A DNA stretch of 64,000 bases from the NCBI GenBank assembly GCA_900538705.1, contig UPZG01000005.1, positions 1 to 64,000 on the forward strand, given 5' to 3'. Position numbers and translations under genes: made by a program. This document shows, piece by piece, positions 35,374-43,885 of the stretch. The stretch's first letter is position 1, and each line of letters starts with the position of its first letter. The DNA is from an uncultured Porphyromonadaceae bacterium (GTDB lineage: Bacteria; Bacteroidota; Bacteroidia; Bacteroidales; Barnesiellaceae_A). Below the pieces are notes generated by a model. It made no database searches, had not been told where the DNA came from, and was given only the letters and a program-made list of their open reading frames with translations.

Positions 35374-38001
35374 ATGTACACAGCAAAAGAAATAAGGGAG
35401 TCCTTCAAAGAATTTTTCCGCTCAAAAGGACATCAAATAGTCCCTTCGGCTCCCATGGTAATAAAAGACGACCCCACGTTGATGTTTACCAATGCGGGCA
35501 TGAACCAATTCAAGGATATCATCTTGGGCAATCACCCCGCCAAATACCACAGAGTAGCCGACTCACAAAAATGCTTGCGCGTAAGCGGAAAGCATAACGA
35601 CCTCGAAGAGGTAGGACACGATACATATCACCACACTATGTTCGAGATGCTGGGCAACTGGTCTTTTGGTGACTACTTCAAAAAAGAGGCCATCGACTGG
35701 GCTTGGGAATATCTTGTAGACGTACTTAAACTCAATCCCGACCGCCTTTATGCCACAGTATTTGAGGGCTATGAGCCAGAAGGGCTTGAGCGCGATAACG
35801 AAGCGGCCGAATACTGGAGCAAACATCTGCCCCAAAGCCATATAATCAACGGAAACCGCCACGACAACTTTTGGGAAATGGGCGAAACCGGTCCTTGCGG
35901 TCCATGCTCAGAAATACACATAGACCTGCGTAGCGATGAAGAGAGAGCTGCTGTAGATGGCAGGTCGCTTGTAAACCAAAACAATCCGTTGGTCATAGAG
36001 ATATGGAATCTTGTATTTATGCAATACAATCGCAAAGCCGACGGCACATTAGAGCCTCTGCCTGCCAAGGTTATAGATACCGGCATGGGCTTTGAGCGCC
36101 TGTGTATGGCTTTGCAAGGAAAGAAATCGAATTACGATACCGACGTATTCCAACCTATCATCACAGCTATAGGCAACATGTGTGGCAAACGTTATGGCGA
36201 AGACGAACAAGTCGATGTTGCCATGCGTGTCATTGCTGACCACATACGTACCATTGCCTTCTCAATTACCGATGGCCAACTGCCGTCGAATGCTAAAGCA
36301 GGCTATGTAATACGCCGTATTTTGCGCCGTGCCGTACGCTATGGCTATACTTTCTTAGGCCAGCACAATGCTTTCCTTTATCGCCTTATTGACGTACTTA
36401 TAGAAACAATGGGCGATGCTTATCCTGAATTGATTGCCCAAAGAGACCTCATTGCTAAGGTGATAAAAGAAGAAGAGGAAGCATTCTTGCGTACATTGGA
36501 AACCGGCATCAGACTGCTCGACAAGATTATAGCAGATACCAAAGCACAAGGCAAAACCGTTATCGATGGTAAAGACGCCTTCACCCTATATGATACCTAC
36601 GGATTTCCACTTGACCTTACAGAGCTGATTCTCAAAGAGAACGGTATGACGGTCGACACCGCTACTTTCGACAAAGAAATGCAGCAGCAAAAGGAACGCG
36701 CCCGCAATGCCGCCTCTGTAGAAACCGGCGACTGGATAACACTGCGCGAAGGGGAACCCGAGTTTGTAGGCTACGACTATGAAGAATGCGATGCCCGCAT
36801 ATTGCGTTACCGTAAAGTAAAACAAAAAAATCACGAGTTCTACCAGATAGTTCTCGACCGCTCACCTTTCTATGCCGAAATGGGCGGACAAGTTGGCGAT
36901 AGTGGTATGCTTATCAACGGCGACGAAAAGACACCCATCGTAACCACCAAACGAGAAAACAACCTTGCAGTACACATAAGCGAGACTCTGCCGCAAGATG
37001 TAACAGCAACTTTCCGTGCTGTCATCGATAAAGAGGCGCGCATGGCGACATCATGCAACCACTCGGCAACCCACTTACTGCACGAAGCATTGCGTGAGGT
37101 ACTGGGCAAACATGTCGAACAAAAGGGGTCATTTGTATCGCCCTACTCATTGCGTTTTGACTTTTCTCATTTCCAGAAAGTAACCGACGAAGAGTTGCGC
37201 CAAGTGGAGAGATTGGCCAACGCAAAAGTACGTATGGCCATTCCTCTTGACGAACACCGTCACATGCCTATTGCCGAAGCGCGCGCTATGGGTGCCATGG
37301 CTCTCTTCGGAGAGAAATATGGCGAAGAGGTTCGTGTAGTACGTTACGGCACATCAATAGAGTTATGTGGAGGTACCCATGTAGCCAACACCGGCAACAT
37401 AGGTATGATACGCATCTTGTCTGAAAGTTCTATCGCCGCAGGAATACGCCGTATTGAGGCCATCACGGGGCTACAAGTAGAAGAATCTATGAACCGTCTG
37501 CAAGATACGCTGAAACAAATAAGTTCTCTTTTCAATAACGCTCCCAACCTACGGCAAGCCATAGAGAAATATATCGCCGAAAATGCCGATATGCGTCATC
37601 AGATAGAAGAGTTTGCACGCGAAAAATCGGCTATGATGAAAGCTGCCATGATAAAAGAGGCTCAAATTATCAACGGCATACACGTCGTATCATACAACGG
37701 TCCTATAATGCCTATCTTAATTAAAAACATAGCTTTTGAGATACGCGGTGAAATGCCGGAACAAACTGCTTTCATTGCCGCCACATTCAATATAAATGAT
37801 AACAACAAGCCCTTGCTGACTGTAGCATTGAGCGACGACTTGATAGCTAAAGGGAAGAACGCCTCGCAAATTGTGCGCGAAGCAGCACGCCTCATACAGG
37901 GTGGCGGTGGCGGTCAACCCCATTTTGCTCAAGCCGGCGGTAAAGATTACGAAAAGCTTTCAGAAGCATTTGAAAAGATGAAAGAGCTGGTAACGGCATA
38001 A
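35374..38001 (+). CDS. alaS: Alanyl-tRNA synthetase
   Basis: This 875-residue class IIc synthetase has the N-terminal catalytic core (FTNAGMNQFK, GNWSFGDYFK), the editing-domain zinc motif HSATHLLH with CGGTHV further on, and a C-terminal C-Ala domain ending with GGGGGQPHFAQAGG. It charges tRNA-Ala and clears Ser and Gly mischarging. I chose ATG at 35374 (MYTAKEIRESF), the family N terminus, over an upstream in-frame ATG that would add 41 unrelated residues. A strong terminator follows. Confidence 0.97.
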   Translation: MYTAKEIRESFKEFFRSKGHQIVPSAPMVIKDDPTLMFTNAGMNQFKDIILGNHPAKYHRVADSQKCLRVSGKHNDLEEVGHDTYHHTMFEMLGNWSFGDYFKKEAIDWAWEYLVDVLKLNPDRLYATVFEGYEPEGLERDNEAAEYWSKHLPQSHIINGNRHDNFWEMGETGPCGPCSEIHIDLRSDEERAAVDGRSLVNQNNPLVIEIWNLVFMQYNRKADGTLEPLPAKVIDTGMGFERLCMALQGKKSNYDTDVFQPIITAIGNMCGKRYGEDEQVDVAMRVIADHIRTIAFSITDGQLPSNAKAGYVIRRILRRAVRYGYTFLGQHNAFLYRLIDVLIETMGDAYPELIAQRDLIAKVIKEEEEAFLRTLETGIRLLDKIIADTKAQGKTVIDGKDAFTLYDTYGFPLDLTELILKENGMTVDTATFDKEMQQQKERARNAASVETGDWITLREGEPEFVGYDYEECDARILRYRKVKQKNHEFYQIVLDRSPFYAEMGGQVGDSGMLINGDEKTPIVTTKRENNLAVHISETLPQDVTATFRAVIDKEARMATSCNHSATHLLHEALREVLGKHVEQKGSFVSPYSLRFDFSHFQKVTDEELRQVERLANAKVRMAIPLDEHRHMPIAEARAMGAMALFGEKYGEEVRVVRYGTSIELCGGTHVANTGNIGMIRILSESSIAAGIRRIEAITGLQVEESMNRLQDTLKQISSLFNNAPNLRQAIEKYIAENADMRHQIEEFAREKSAMMKAAMIKEAQIINGIHVVSYNGPIMPILIKNIAFEIRGEMPEQTAFIAATFNINDNNKPLLTVALSDDLIAKGKNASQIVREAARLIQGGGGGQPHFAQAGGKDYEKLSEAFEKMKELVTA

Positions 38002-38041
38002 AGCTGCCTACCGACATCGGTTACTCCTTATGCTATAATAA

Positions 38042-38080
38042 AACAGGGTGCGTCTTGTATAGGACGCACCCTGTTATTTT
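38042..38080 (+). terminator. Terminator of alaS
   Basis: A perfect 13-bp GC-rich stem (38042-38054 with 38063-38075) with an 8-base loop is followed by ATTTTTT. Confidence 0.9.
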
Positions 38081-38181
38081 TTCAAAGGAAGTCAACACGC
38101 GATAACAATAACAGTTACCATATTTCCAACAACAAGTCACTACAATTTTCACTAACATACTTGTGCATAACCTCAAAAAAA

Positions 38182-38208
38182 CGGCGGAGAAGAAGAACTT
38201 CTCCGCCG
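38182..38208 (-). terminator. Terminator of the phosphohexose mutase gene
   Basis: A perfect 11-bp stem CGGCGGAGAAG (38182-38192) with its complement (38198-38208) has a 5-base loop. On the minus strand it is followed by seven T's. It lies 28 bases beyond the stop at 38237. Confidence 0.9.
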
Positions 38209-38236
38209 CTGCATAACTAACTATCTGGAAATAGCT

Positions 38237-39985
38237 TTAGATGCCCAAATCTTTCTTGAAGGCCTCAATCTTGGCATCGGCCAGTTCGTTGGCCTTGTCA
38301 TAATCGGCATAACTACTCATAGGAATACCGCGTACTTCCATGTAGAACTTAATCTTGGGCTCCGTACCTGAAGGACGAACCGATACCTTATCGCCCTCGG
38401 CCGTAAAGTATTGCAATACGTTCGATGTGCAAGGCATATCGAGTTTTGTCACATTGCCCTTGTCGTCGGTAGCCGTGAGAGACTGATAGTCTTTTACCAA
38501 AACAACCGGCGAACCGCCTAAGGTCTTGATAGGATTCTCACGGAATGATTTCATCATGGCAACAATCTCTTCAGCTCCTTGTTTGCCTTTACGTACGACA
38601 GATACACCTTTCTCTTTCGAGAAACCATATTTAATGTAGATATCTTGTATCATTTGATACATGGTCATTCCACGGTCTTTAGCCCATGCTGCAATTTCTG
38701 CCATCAACGACATTGCCGACACGGCATCTTTATCGCGAACAAAGTCCTCGGCCAAGAAGCCATAGCTCTCTTCGCCTCCACCGATGTAGCGCTCCTTGCC
38801 TTCCAATTCGCGTATTACAGCAGCAATCCACTTGAATCCCGTGTAGCAATCGTACATCTTTATGTTGTTACGTTCGGCAATTGTCTTAATGGTTTCGGTG
38901 GTTACGATGGTCTTAACGATAAACTCGTTACCCTGCAAAAGGCCACGCTCCTGATAGGTAGTCATGATGTAGTTGAGCATGAGCATCACTATCTGGTTAC
39001 CATTAGCCAATATCCACTCGCCTTTGTCGTTCTTTACAGCAATACCAATACGGTCGGCATCGGGGTCACTAGCCATAACCAATTCTGCATTTGTCTCTTT
39101 AGCACGTTTCACTGCAAGGTCGAGAGCTGCAGGCTCCTCGGGGTTGGGCGAAACTACTGTGGGGAAGTCGCCACTTACCACATCTTGCTCCGGTACGTGT
39201 ATAATATTGGTAAAGCCGAAATTCTTAAGAGAAGCAGGTATCAAACGCACTCCTGTACCATGTATTGGGGTGTATACAATAGGTATATCGTGATGTTTGG
39301 CAATAACATCGGGCGAGAGTGAAAGAGTCTTGATACGGTCGAGGAATATCTTATCTATCTCCTCACCTATGATTTGTATCAGCTCAGGATTGCCTTTAAA
39401 TTTAATGTCGGCAATATTGGTTATCTTGTTCACCTCTTCTATGATACCGGTATCGTGCGGAGCTATCACTTGTGCACCATCGCTCCAGTAAGCCTTGTAT
39501 CCGTTATACTCTTTGGGATTGTGCGAAGCCGTAAGGTTGATACCGGCTTGACAGCCCAACTCGCGAATGGCGAACGATACCTCAGGAGTAGGACGTAAGG
39601 CATCGAAAAGGTATACCTTGATGCCATTAGCTGAGAATATATCGGCCGAAATCTCGGCAAAACGGCGACTGTTGTTTCGGCAATCGTGTCCTATGGCTAC
39701 AGAGATAAGTGGAAGTGAAGCGAAATTTTTCTTCAGATAGTTGGCCAATCCCTGTGTTGCAGCACCTACAGTATAGATATTCATTCTGTTAGTACCGGCA
39801 CCCATGATACCACGTAAACCACCCGTACCAAATTCCAGGTCGCGATAGAAACTCTCTATCAACTCAGTATGGTCGGGATTATCGAGCATTGCCTTTACGG
39901 CAGCACGTGTTTCTTCATCATAACCTTCACCAAGCCACACTTGTGCTTTGGCAGTTACTTCTTTCAATAAAGCATCGTTTTCCAT
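38237..39985 (-). CDS. Phosphoglucomutase/phosphomannomutase family protein
   Basis: This 582-residue alpha-D-phosphohexomutase has the phosphoserine loop TASHNPKEYNGYK (near residue 152), the metal loop DPDADRIGI (near 308), the sugar-specificity loop GGGEESYG (near 407) and the phosphate loop RPSGTEPKIKFY near the C terminus. It interconverts hexose 1- and 6-phosphates; the GEESYG loop and the length resemble PgcA-type phosphoglucomutases. It is a single-gene unit with its own promoter and terminator. Confidence 0.93.
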   Translation of the reverse strand: MENDALLKEVTAKAQVWLGEGYDEETRAAVKAMLDNPDHTELIESFYRDLEFGTGGLRGIMGAGTNRMNIYTVGAATQGLANYLKKNFASLPLISVAIGHDCRNNSRRFAEISADIFSANGIKVYLFDALRPTPEVSFAIRELGCQAGINLTASHNPKEYNGYKAYWSDGAQVIAPHDTGIIEEVNKITNIADIKFKGNPELIQIIGEEIDKIFLDRIKTLSLSPDVIAKHHDIPIVYTPIHGTGVRLIPASLKNFGFTNIIHVPEQDVVSGDFPTVVSPNPEEPAALDLAVKRAKETNAELVMASDPDADRIGIAVKNDKGEWILANGNQIVMLMLNYIMTTYQERGLLQGNEFIVKTIVTTETIKTIAERNNIKMYDCYTGFKWIAAVIRELEGKERYIGGGEESYGFLAEDFVRDKDAVSAMSLMAEIAAWAKDRGMTMYQMIQDIYIKYGFSKEKGVSVVRKGKQGAEEIVAMMKSFRENPIKTLGGSPVVLVKDYQSLTATDDKGNVTKLDMPCTSNVLQYFTAEGDKVSVRPSGTEPKIKFYMEVRGIPMSSYADYDKANELADAKIEAFKKDLGI

Positions 39986-40102
39986 ATTGTATTGTTTAAT
40001 AAGTTAATCAAATATGACTGATTACATTTCTAAAAGGTAAGCGCAGAGGCAAATGTTTTTGCTGTTATCTGTCCGAATCTGCCTAACTGCCACTACATCT
40101 CA

Positions 40103-40135
40103 CAAATGTAGTGATAAAAACCGATTAAAAACAAA
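40103..40135 (-). promoter_or_regulatory. Promoter of the phosphohexose mutase gene
   Basis: On the minus strand the -33 TTTG (40132-40135) and -7 TACATTTG (40103-40110) are 21 bases apart. The leader is about 115 bases. Confidence 0.7.
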
Positions 40136-40165
40136 TACAAAGGATTTTTATTACATTCCTTTTTG

Positions 40166-41815
40166 TCACCTTATATTTATCTCTTTTTGCAAGAATTTGT
40201 CGCCGGTTCTCCTGACAACATCCTCGTAATACTCGCGCGAATAGCCGGGGAAAATTACGCCATCGGGCATACCGTAATCATTGGTACGGAAAGTACCGTC
40301 GGGATTCTGAGCCTTGACATTACCATCGAGGAACTTCACCATAAGAAATTCGCCCAACTTTTTCCATCGCGCCGTACTATTCATGGCAGCATCATTGCTA
40401 TAGCGGGTCAGATAGGCTACTGCTTCGGCCGGATTTTGGTTATACAGTGCCAGAGCCGTACTATCTACGGCGGCTATACTATTCTCAAAGCCGTTTTCCA
40501 ACTCCTCCTGCACAGTTCTTATATCGCCTATCATCTGATTATAGCGTGCATATGCCATATTGGCCACCCAGTTGTGTACCCAGAATGCCGACGTCCACGA
40601 GAATTCGTACATAGAGCCGTTTTCGGGACTGAAACAGAGCGGCACTTCGGTCACACTGCAATACATGGGTACATATACGCATGTGTTGGCATCATCGACA
40701 CCAAACCATTGTATACCACCTATGGCATCGGGTAAGTTACGGCGCATCTGAGCTACCAAGGTAAAGCCTGTTTGTTGGGTAGCAATGGCACGCTCATTGA
40801 GATAGACTTTACCATCGACCTCGAACGTCATGGGACGGAAACGATAAGGTGCATAAAACGGTCCACCACCTATGTCATTGTGCATATCATAAGGCGTACC
40901 GTCGAAGTGGTCGCGCATGGCATCTTTCATTTCGCGCAATGTAAGTTTGCGAGAAGGACGTATATAGAGGGGGAACGGGGTTTCGCTTTCGCCCTCGAGA
41001 TAGCGCAAATATTTGTCCATGTTGCTGTCATAACGACGGAAGAAGCTCCACACCCGAGCCTCACAACCGCGCAATGCGCCATAGTCGAGCACACCATAAG
41101 CCTTAGAGAAGCTGAAATCTTTGTTGACGCCATTGAAATAGCCCTCCTCACGGGCAAAAGATATGACGTCGGGCGAATAAAGGCAATTTTCAGGGTCGTC
41201 GAGGGGGAACTGATGAATGCGGGGATGGTTGGCATGTCCCGAAATACAATCATCGGGAATACGGATGGCTACCCATACGGCACCTTTACGACCCGACCCC
41301 TTACCTATCATCTCCATAATCCACGCTTCATTGGGGTCGGCGATGGAGAACGACTCACCACTGCTGTAATAGCCATACTCTTTTACCAGGTCGGTCATCA
41401 CCTGTATAGCTTCACGAGCTGTGCGCGCACGTTCCAGTCCCAGTTGTATAAGCGTACCGTAATCTATGAGACCCAGTGTATCGACCAATTCGGGACGACC
41501 GCCCCATGTAGACTCCACAATAGCCAACTGGTGTTCGTTCATATTACCATTTACGGCATAGGTATGTGGCACTTGCGGAATAGAACCAAGAGGCTTACCG
41601 GTATCCCACTCTACAATTTGACGCATATCACCGGGTTGCCAGTCGGCAGCAGGCGAAGATGTAAGCGCACCGTATAGCGTATGCGAGTCGGCGGCATAAG
41701 TAATCATAACACTGCCATCGGCCGTAGCGCCGGCTCCGGCAATAAGGCTTGTACATGCCCATGCCCCGGCTGGGAGAAGCATAGCTGCAAACAAAACTGA
41801 TGTTATCCTCTTCAT
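40166..41815 (-). CDS. C69-family dipeptidase, secreted
   Basis: This 549-residue protein has a signal peptide ending in GAWA, and the next residue, Cys21 (CTSLIAG), is the expected N-terminal nucleophile of the Ntn-type C69 family. Other family marks are SVMITYAADSH, AIVESTWGG and SFSIADPNEAWIMEMIG. Secreted Bacteroidetes members are dipeptidases; the periplasmic location is inferred from the signal. It starts 27 bases after the stop of the M23 peptidase gene and is probably co-transcribed with it, which hints at combined processing of wall peptides or dietary peptides. Confidence 0.9.
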   Translation of the reverse strand: MKRITSVLFAAMLLPAGAWACTSLIAGAGATADGSVMITYAADSHTLYGALTSSPAADWQPGDMRQIVEWDTGKPLGSIPQVPHTYAVNGNMNEHQLAIVESTWGGRPELVDTLGLIDYGTLIQLGLERARTAREAIQVMTDLVKEYGYYSSGESFSIADPNEAWIMEMIGKGSGRKGAVWVAIRIPDDCISGHANHPRIHQFPLDDPENCLYSPDVISFAREEGYFNGVNKDFSFSKAYGVLDYGALRGCEARVWSFFRRYDSNMDKYLRYLEGESETPFPLYIRPSRKLTLREMKDAMRDHFDGTPYDMHNDIGGGPFYAPYRFRPMTFEVDGKVYLNERAIATQQTGFTLVAQMRRNLPDAIGGIQWFGVDDANTCVYVPMYCSVTEVPLCFSPENGSMYEFSWTSAFWVHNWVANMAYARYNQMIGDIRTVQEELENGFENSIAAVDSTALALYNQNPAEAVAYLTRYSNDAAMNSTARWKKLGEFLMVKFLDGNVKAQNPDGTFRTNDYGMPDGVIFPGYSREYYEDVVRRTGDKFLQKEINIR

Positions 41816-41842
41816 AGTTTTCTTAGGTTAAGCATTTTTATT

Positions 41843-43528
41843 TTACCATGTGAAAGTTCGTTTCAAGACCTTACGGTTGCCGCACTCGTCAGCGACGGTC
41901 ATCACAAGGCGATGTGAGCCGCCTCGCGTAAGGGGCGTATTCTTCAGGCGGCAGGTAAGGCGACTGCGTTTGGCATCATACTCAAAGAGACAGAACATGC
42001 CATCTATCTCGCCCCTGTACGATGAGATACCGCTGCCGGCATCGGTTATTTTCAGTGATACCGTACCGTTTGTTCCCCATTTGGCCGAATTGAGAGGCGT
42101 AATTGTAGGTGGTATCGTATCGGCCGCCACAGCATACGTTCCCAAGTCGCGCACACGGGCTACATACCACCCCGCATCATAGCGGCCTACAACGGGCGAC
42201 TTGCGGCCGTTGCGTATATACACCATATAGTAGCAACTGTCGGGCAGCGTGTCGCAAGTAAGTTTCAGTGCCAGTTCACCCCACGTATGCAGGGGTACTG
42301 TCGGCTTGAGTACCTTGTGTAATGCCGAGTAGTAGCGGCTGCTCTCCTCGGCGCTATGGGTAAAAGTGACATCTTCATATAAAGCGCCTTCGGGCAGGGA
42401 GAAGCGCATATCGTCTGTTTCGTAACTATTGGCTCGGTCATAGGCAAAGAGCTCACCCGTTGCAGTACGACGTACCGTTTCGCCGGGCGTACCTTTTATG
42501 GTGAAACGCACTGTCGAACGGTTGCCATAGTAGTCGGTCAACTCGAAACGCCCCCGATAGGTGCGTGCCTCATCTACAACAAAAATGCCGCGGTTAGATA
42601 CATCGCCATATACCGTAGAAAGGTGATTTCCGGGTGCTATGTAGGTGCGCATGATAGTCGAGCCATTGTTGCTGCGCAGCTCATCATAATCGATAAGGGC
42701 ATTTACATAACGTGTCTCGGCAAACGTGATGCTGTCTACCAGCGACTCATAGAGCAGCGAGTCGTCAATCCAGCATTTCACCGAGCGCACGCCGTAGATA
42801 TTGGATGTACCGCTCATGCGGTCGTAGGCCTTTATACCCACCGACACTTCGCCCCAAGCCGTAAATGCAGCGGTTGTATATACATTGCCTCCCTGCGCCT
42901 GCAACGACCGCACCGCCTTGCGATGCTTGCCGTCCACCACGCCATCATGGGGATAGAGCGCCAACTGCCGCGGCTCAGGGGCTATGTTGTCTTTTATCTT
43001 GCGGGCAAACCACGGCAGAGGGTCGAGGGGCGACTCGCTCTCGGTGTGACGCACCTCGAAGTGCAGGTGCGGACCACCCGACGAACCGGTATTGCCACTC
43101 GTAGCCACGCGCATACCGCGGTCAACAAGTATTGTACCGGGAGGCAACATGGTATCAATGGCAAAGCTCTCGCGTTCGTATTGCATTTGCCGCACACGGT
43201 CGGCAATGAAAGGAGCGAACGACAACAAATGCCCGTAGACCGTCGTGTAACCCGACGGATGTGTTATATACAGAGCATTACCGTATCCCCACGGCGAGAC
43301 GGCAATACGCGACACATAGCCGCTGTCGGCCGCAAAAACCGGCAGGCCGGTACGTCCCTGCGTCTTGAAGTCGAGTCCCGAATGGAAATGATTGGGACGC
43401 AATTCGCCGAAATTGGCACTCAGCACCAGCGGAATATTCAGCGGCGAAACGAATGTCACATCAGGACGATAAGCCCACGCAGCCACGACTGTGGCCAACA
43501 AATATAGCGATAGTACGATTTTCTTCAT
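41843..43528 (-). CDS. Secreted M23 peptidase with a long C-terminal extension
   Basis: This 561-residue protein has a signal peptide (MKKIVLSLYLLATVVAAWA) and an N-terminal M23 domain (about residues 30-190) with complete zinc ligands: HFHSGLDF, YGHLL and GPHLHFEV. The remaining 370 residues are beta-rich, perhaps Ig-like modules, and end with LVMTVADECGNRKVLKRTF. I chose ATG at 43528, because the upstream extension is not signal-like. A TATCTTTG box ends 8 bases before the ATG, implying an almost leaderless mRNA. That box belongs to the first copy of the 83-bp repeat. Confidence 0.88.
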   Translation of the reverse strand: MKKIVLSLYLLATVVAAWAYRPDVTFVSPLNIPLVLSANFGELRPNHFHSGLDFKTQGRTGLPVFAADSGYVSRIAVSPWGYGNALYITHPSGYTTVYGHLLSFAPFIADRVRQMQYERESFAIDTMLPPGTILVDRGMRVATSGNTGSSGGPHLHFEVRHTESESPLDPLPWFARKIKDNIAPEPRQLALYPHDGVVDGKHRKAVRSLQAQGGNVYTTAAFTAWGEVSVGIKAYDRMSGTSNIYGVRSVKCWIDDSLLYESLVDSITFAETRYVNALIDYDELRSNNGSTIMRTYIAPGNHLSTVYGDVSNRGIFVVDEARTYRGRFELTDYYGNRSTVRFTIKGTPGETVRRTATGELFAYDRANSYETDDMRFSLPEGALYEDVTFTHSAEESSRYYSALHKVLKPTVPLHTWGELALKLTCDTLPDSCYYMVYIRNGRKSPVVGRYDAGWYVARVRDLGTYAVAADTIPPTITPLNSAKWGTNGTVSLKITDAGSGISSYRGEIDGMFCLFEYDAKRSRLTCRLKNTPLTRGGSHRLVMTVADECGNRKVLKRTFTW

Positions 43529-43536
43529 GTAGTTGG

Positions 43537-43544
43537 CAAAGATA
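43537..43544 (-). promoter_or_regulatory. Repeat-borne -7 box in front of the M23 gene
   Basis: TATCTTTG on the minus strand, 8 bases from the start codon at 43528. The same octamer recurs at 43703-43710 in the third, partial repeat copy but is broken (TATCTTTA) in the second. Confidence 0.5.
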
Positions 43545-43729
43545 GTGCAAGGCGAGCACAATAAAAAGCGAAAGACAAAGTTTTTCGCTTTTCATAGCCG
43601 AGCCGAAGCCTATGTTATGTAAAGATAGTGCAAGGCGAGCACAATAAAAAGCGAAAGACAAAGTTTTTCGCTTTTCATAGTCGAGCCGAAGCCTATCTTA
43701 TGCAAAGATAGTACAAGGCGAGCACAATA
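43538..43729. repeat. 83-bp tandem, imperfectly palindromic intergenic repeat, 2.3 copies
   Basis: Copies start at 43538, 43621 and 43704 (the last partial, 26 bases). The two full copies differ at only 3 of 83 positions. Each copy is itself an imperfect inverted repeat with arms of about 38 bases, centred on a perfect hairpin of AAAAGCGAAA (43564-43573) and its complement (43583-43592). No reading frame crosses it. It fills most of the gap between the M23 gene and the following terminator. It resembles REP-type or MITE-like intergenic elements rather than an insertion sequence. Confidence 0.9.
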
Positions 43730-43787
43730 TATCCCCTATCCTACAACAGCATGCCACATATCTACCCCGGCAAGCCACTATAAAAAA

Positions 43788-43815
43788 GCCTCGCGGAGAC
43801 CATGTTCCGCGAGGC
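43788..43815 (-). terminator. Terminator of the 761-residue secreted protein gene
   Basis: A perfect 10-bp GC-rich stem (43788-43797 with 43806-43815) with an 8-base loop is followed by TTTTTT on the minus strand. Confidence 0.9.
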
Positions 43816-43885
43816 AAGAGTACGATGGCGACAATCCGTCGTTATTTCTGTCACTATAAAAGCAATGACCGATTACACACCTCCA

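Noticed and set aside
43538..43729. CRISPR array
   Set aside because: The 83-base units follow directly with no unique spacers, and there are no cas genes.
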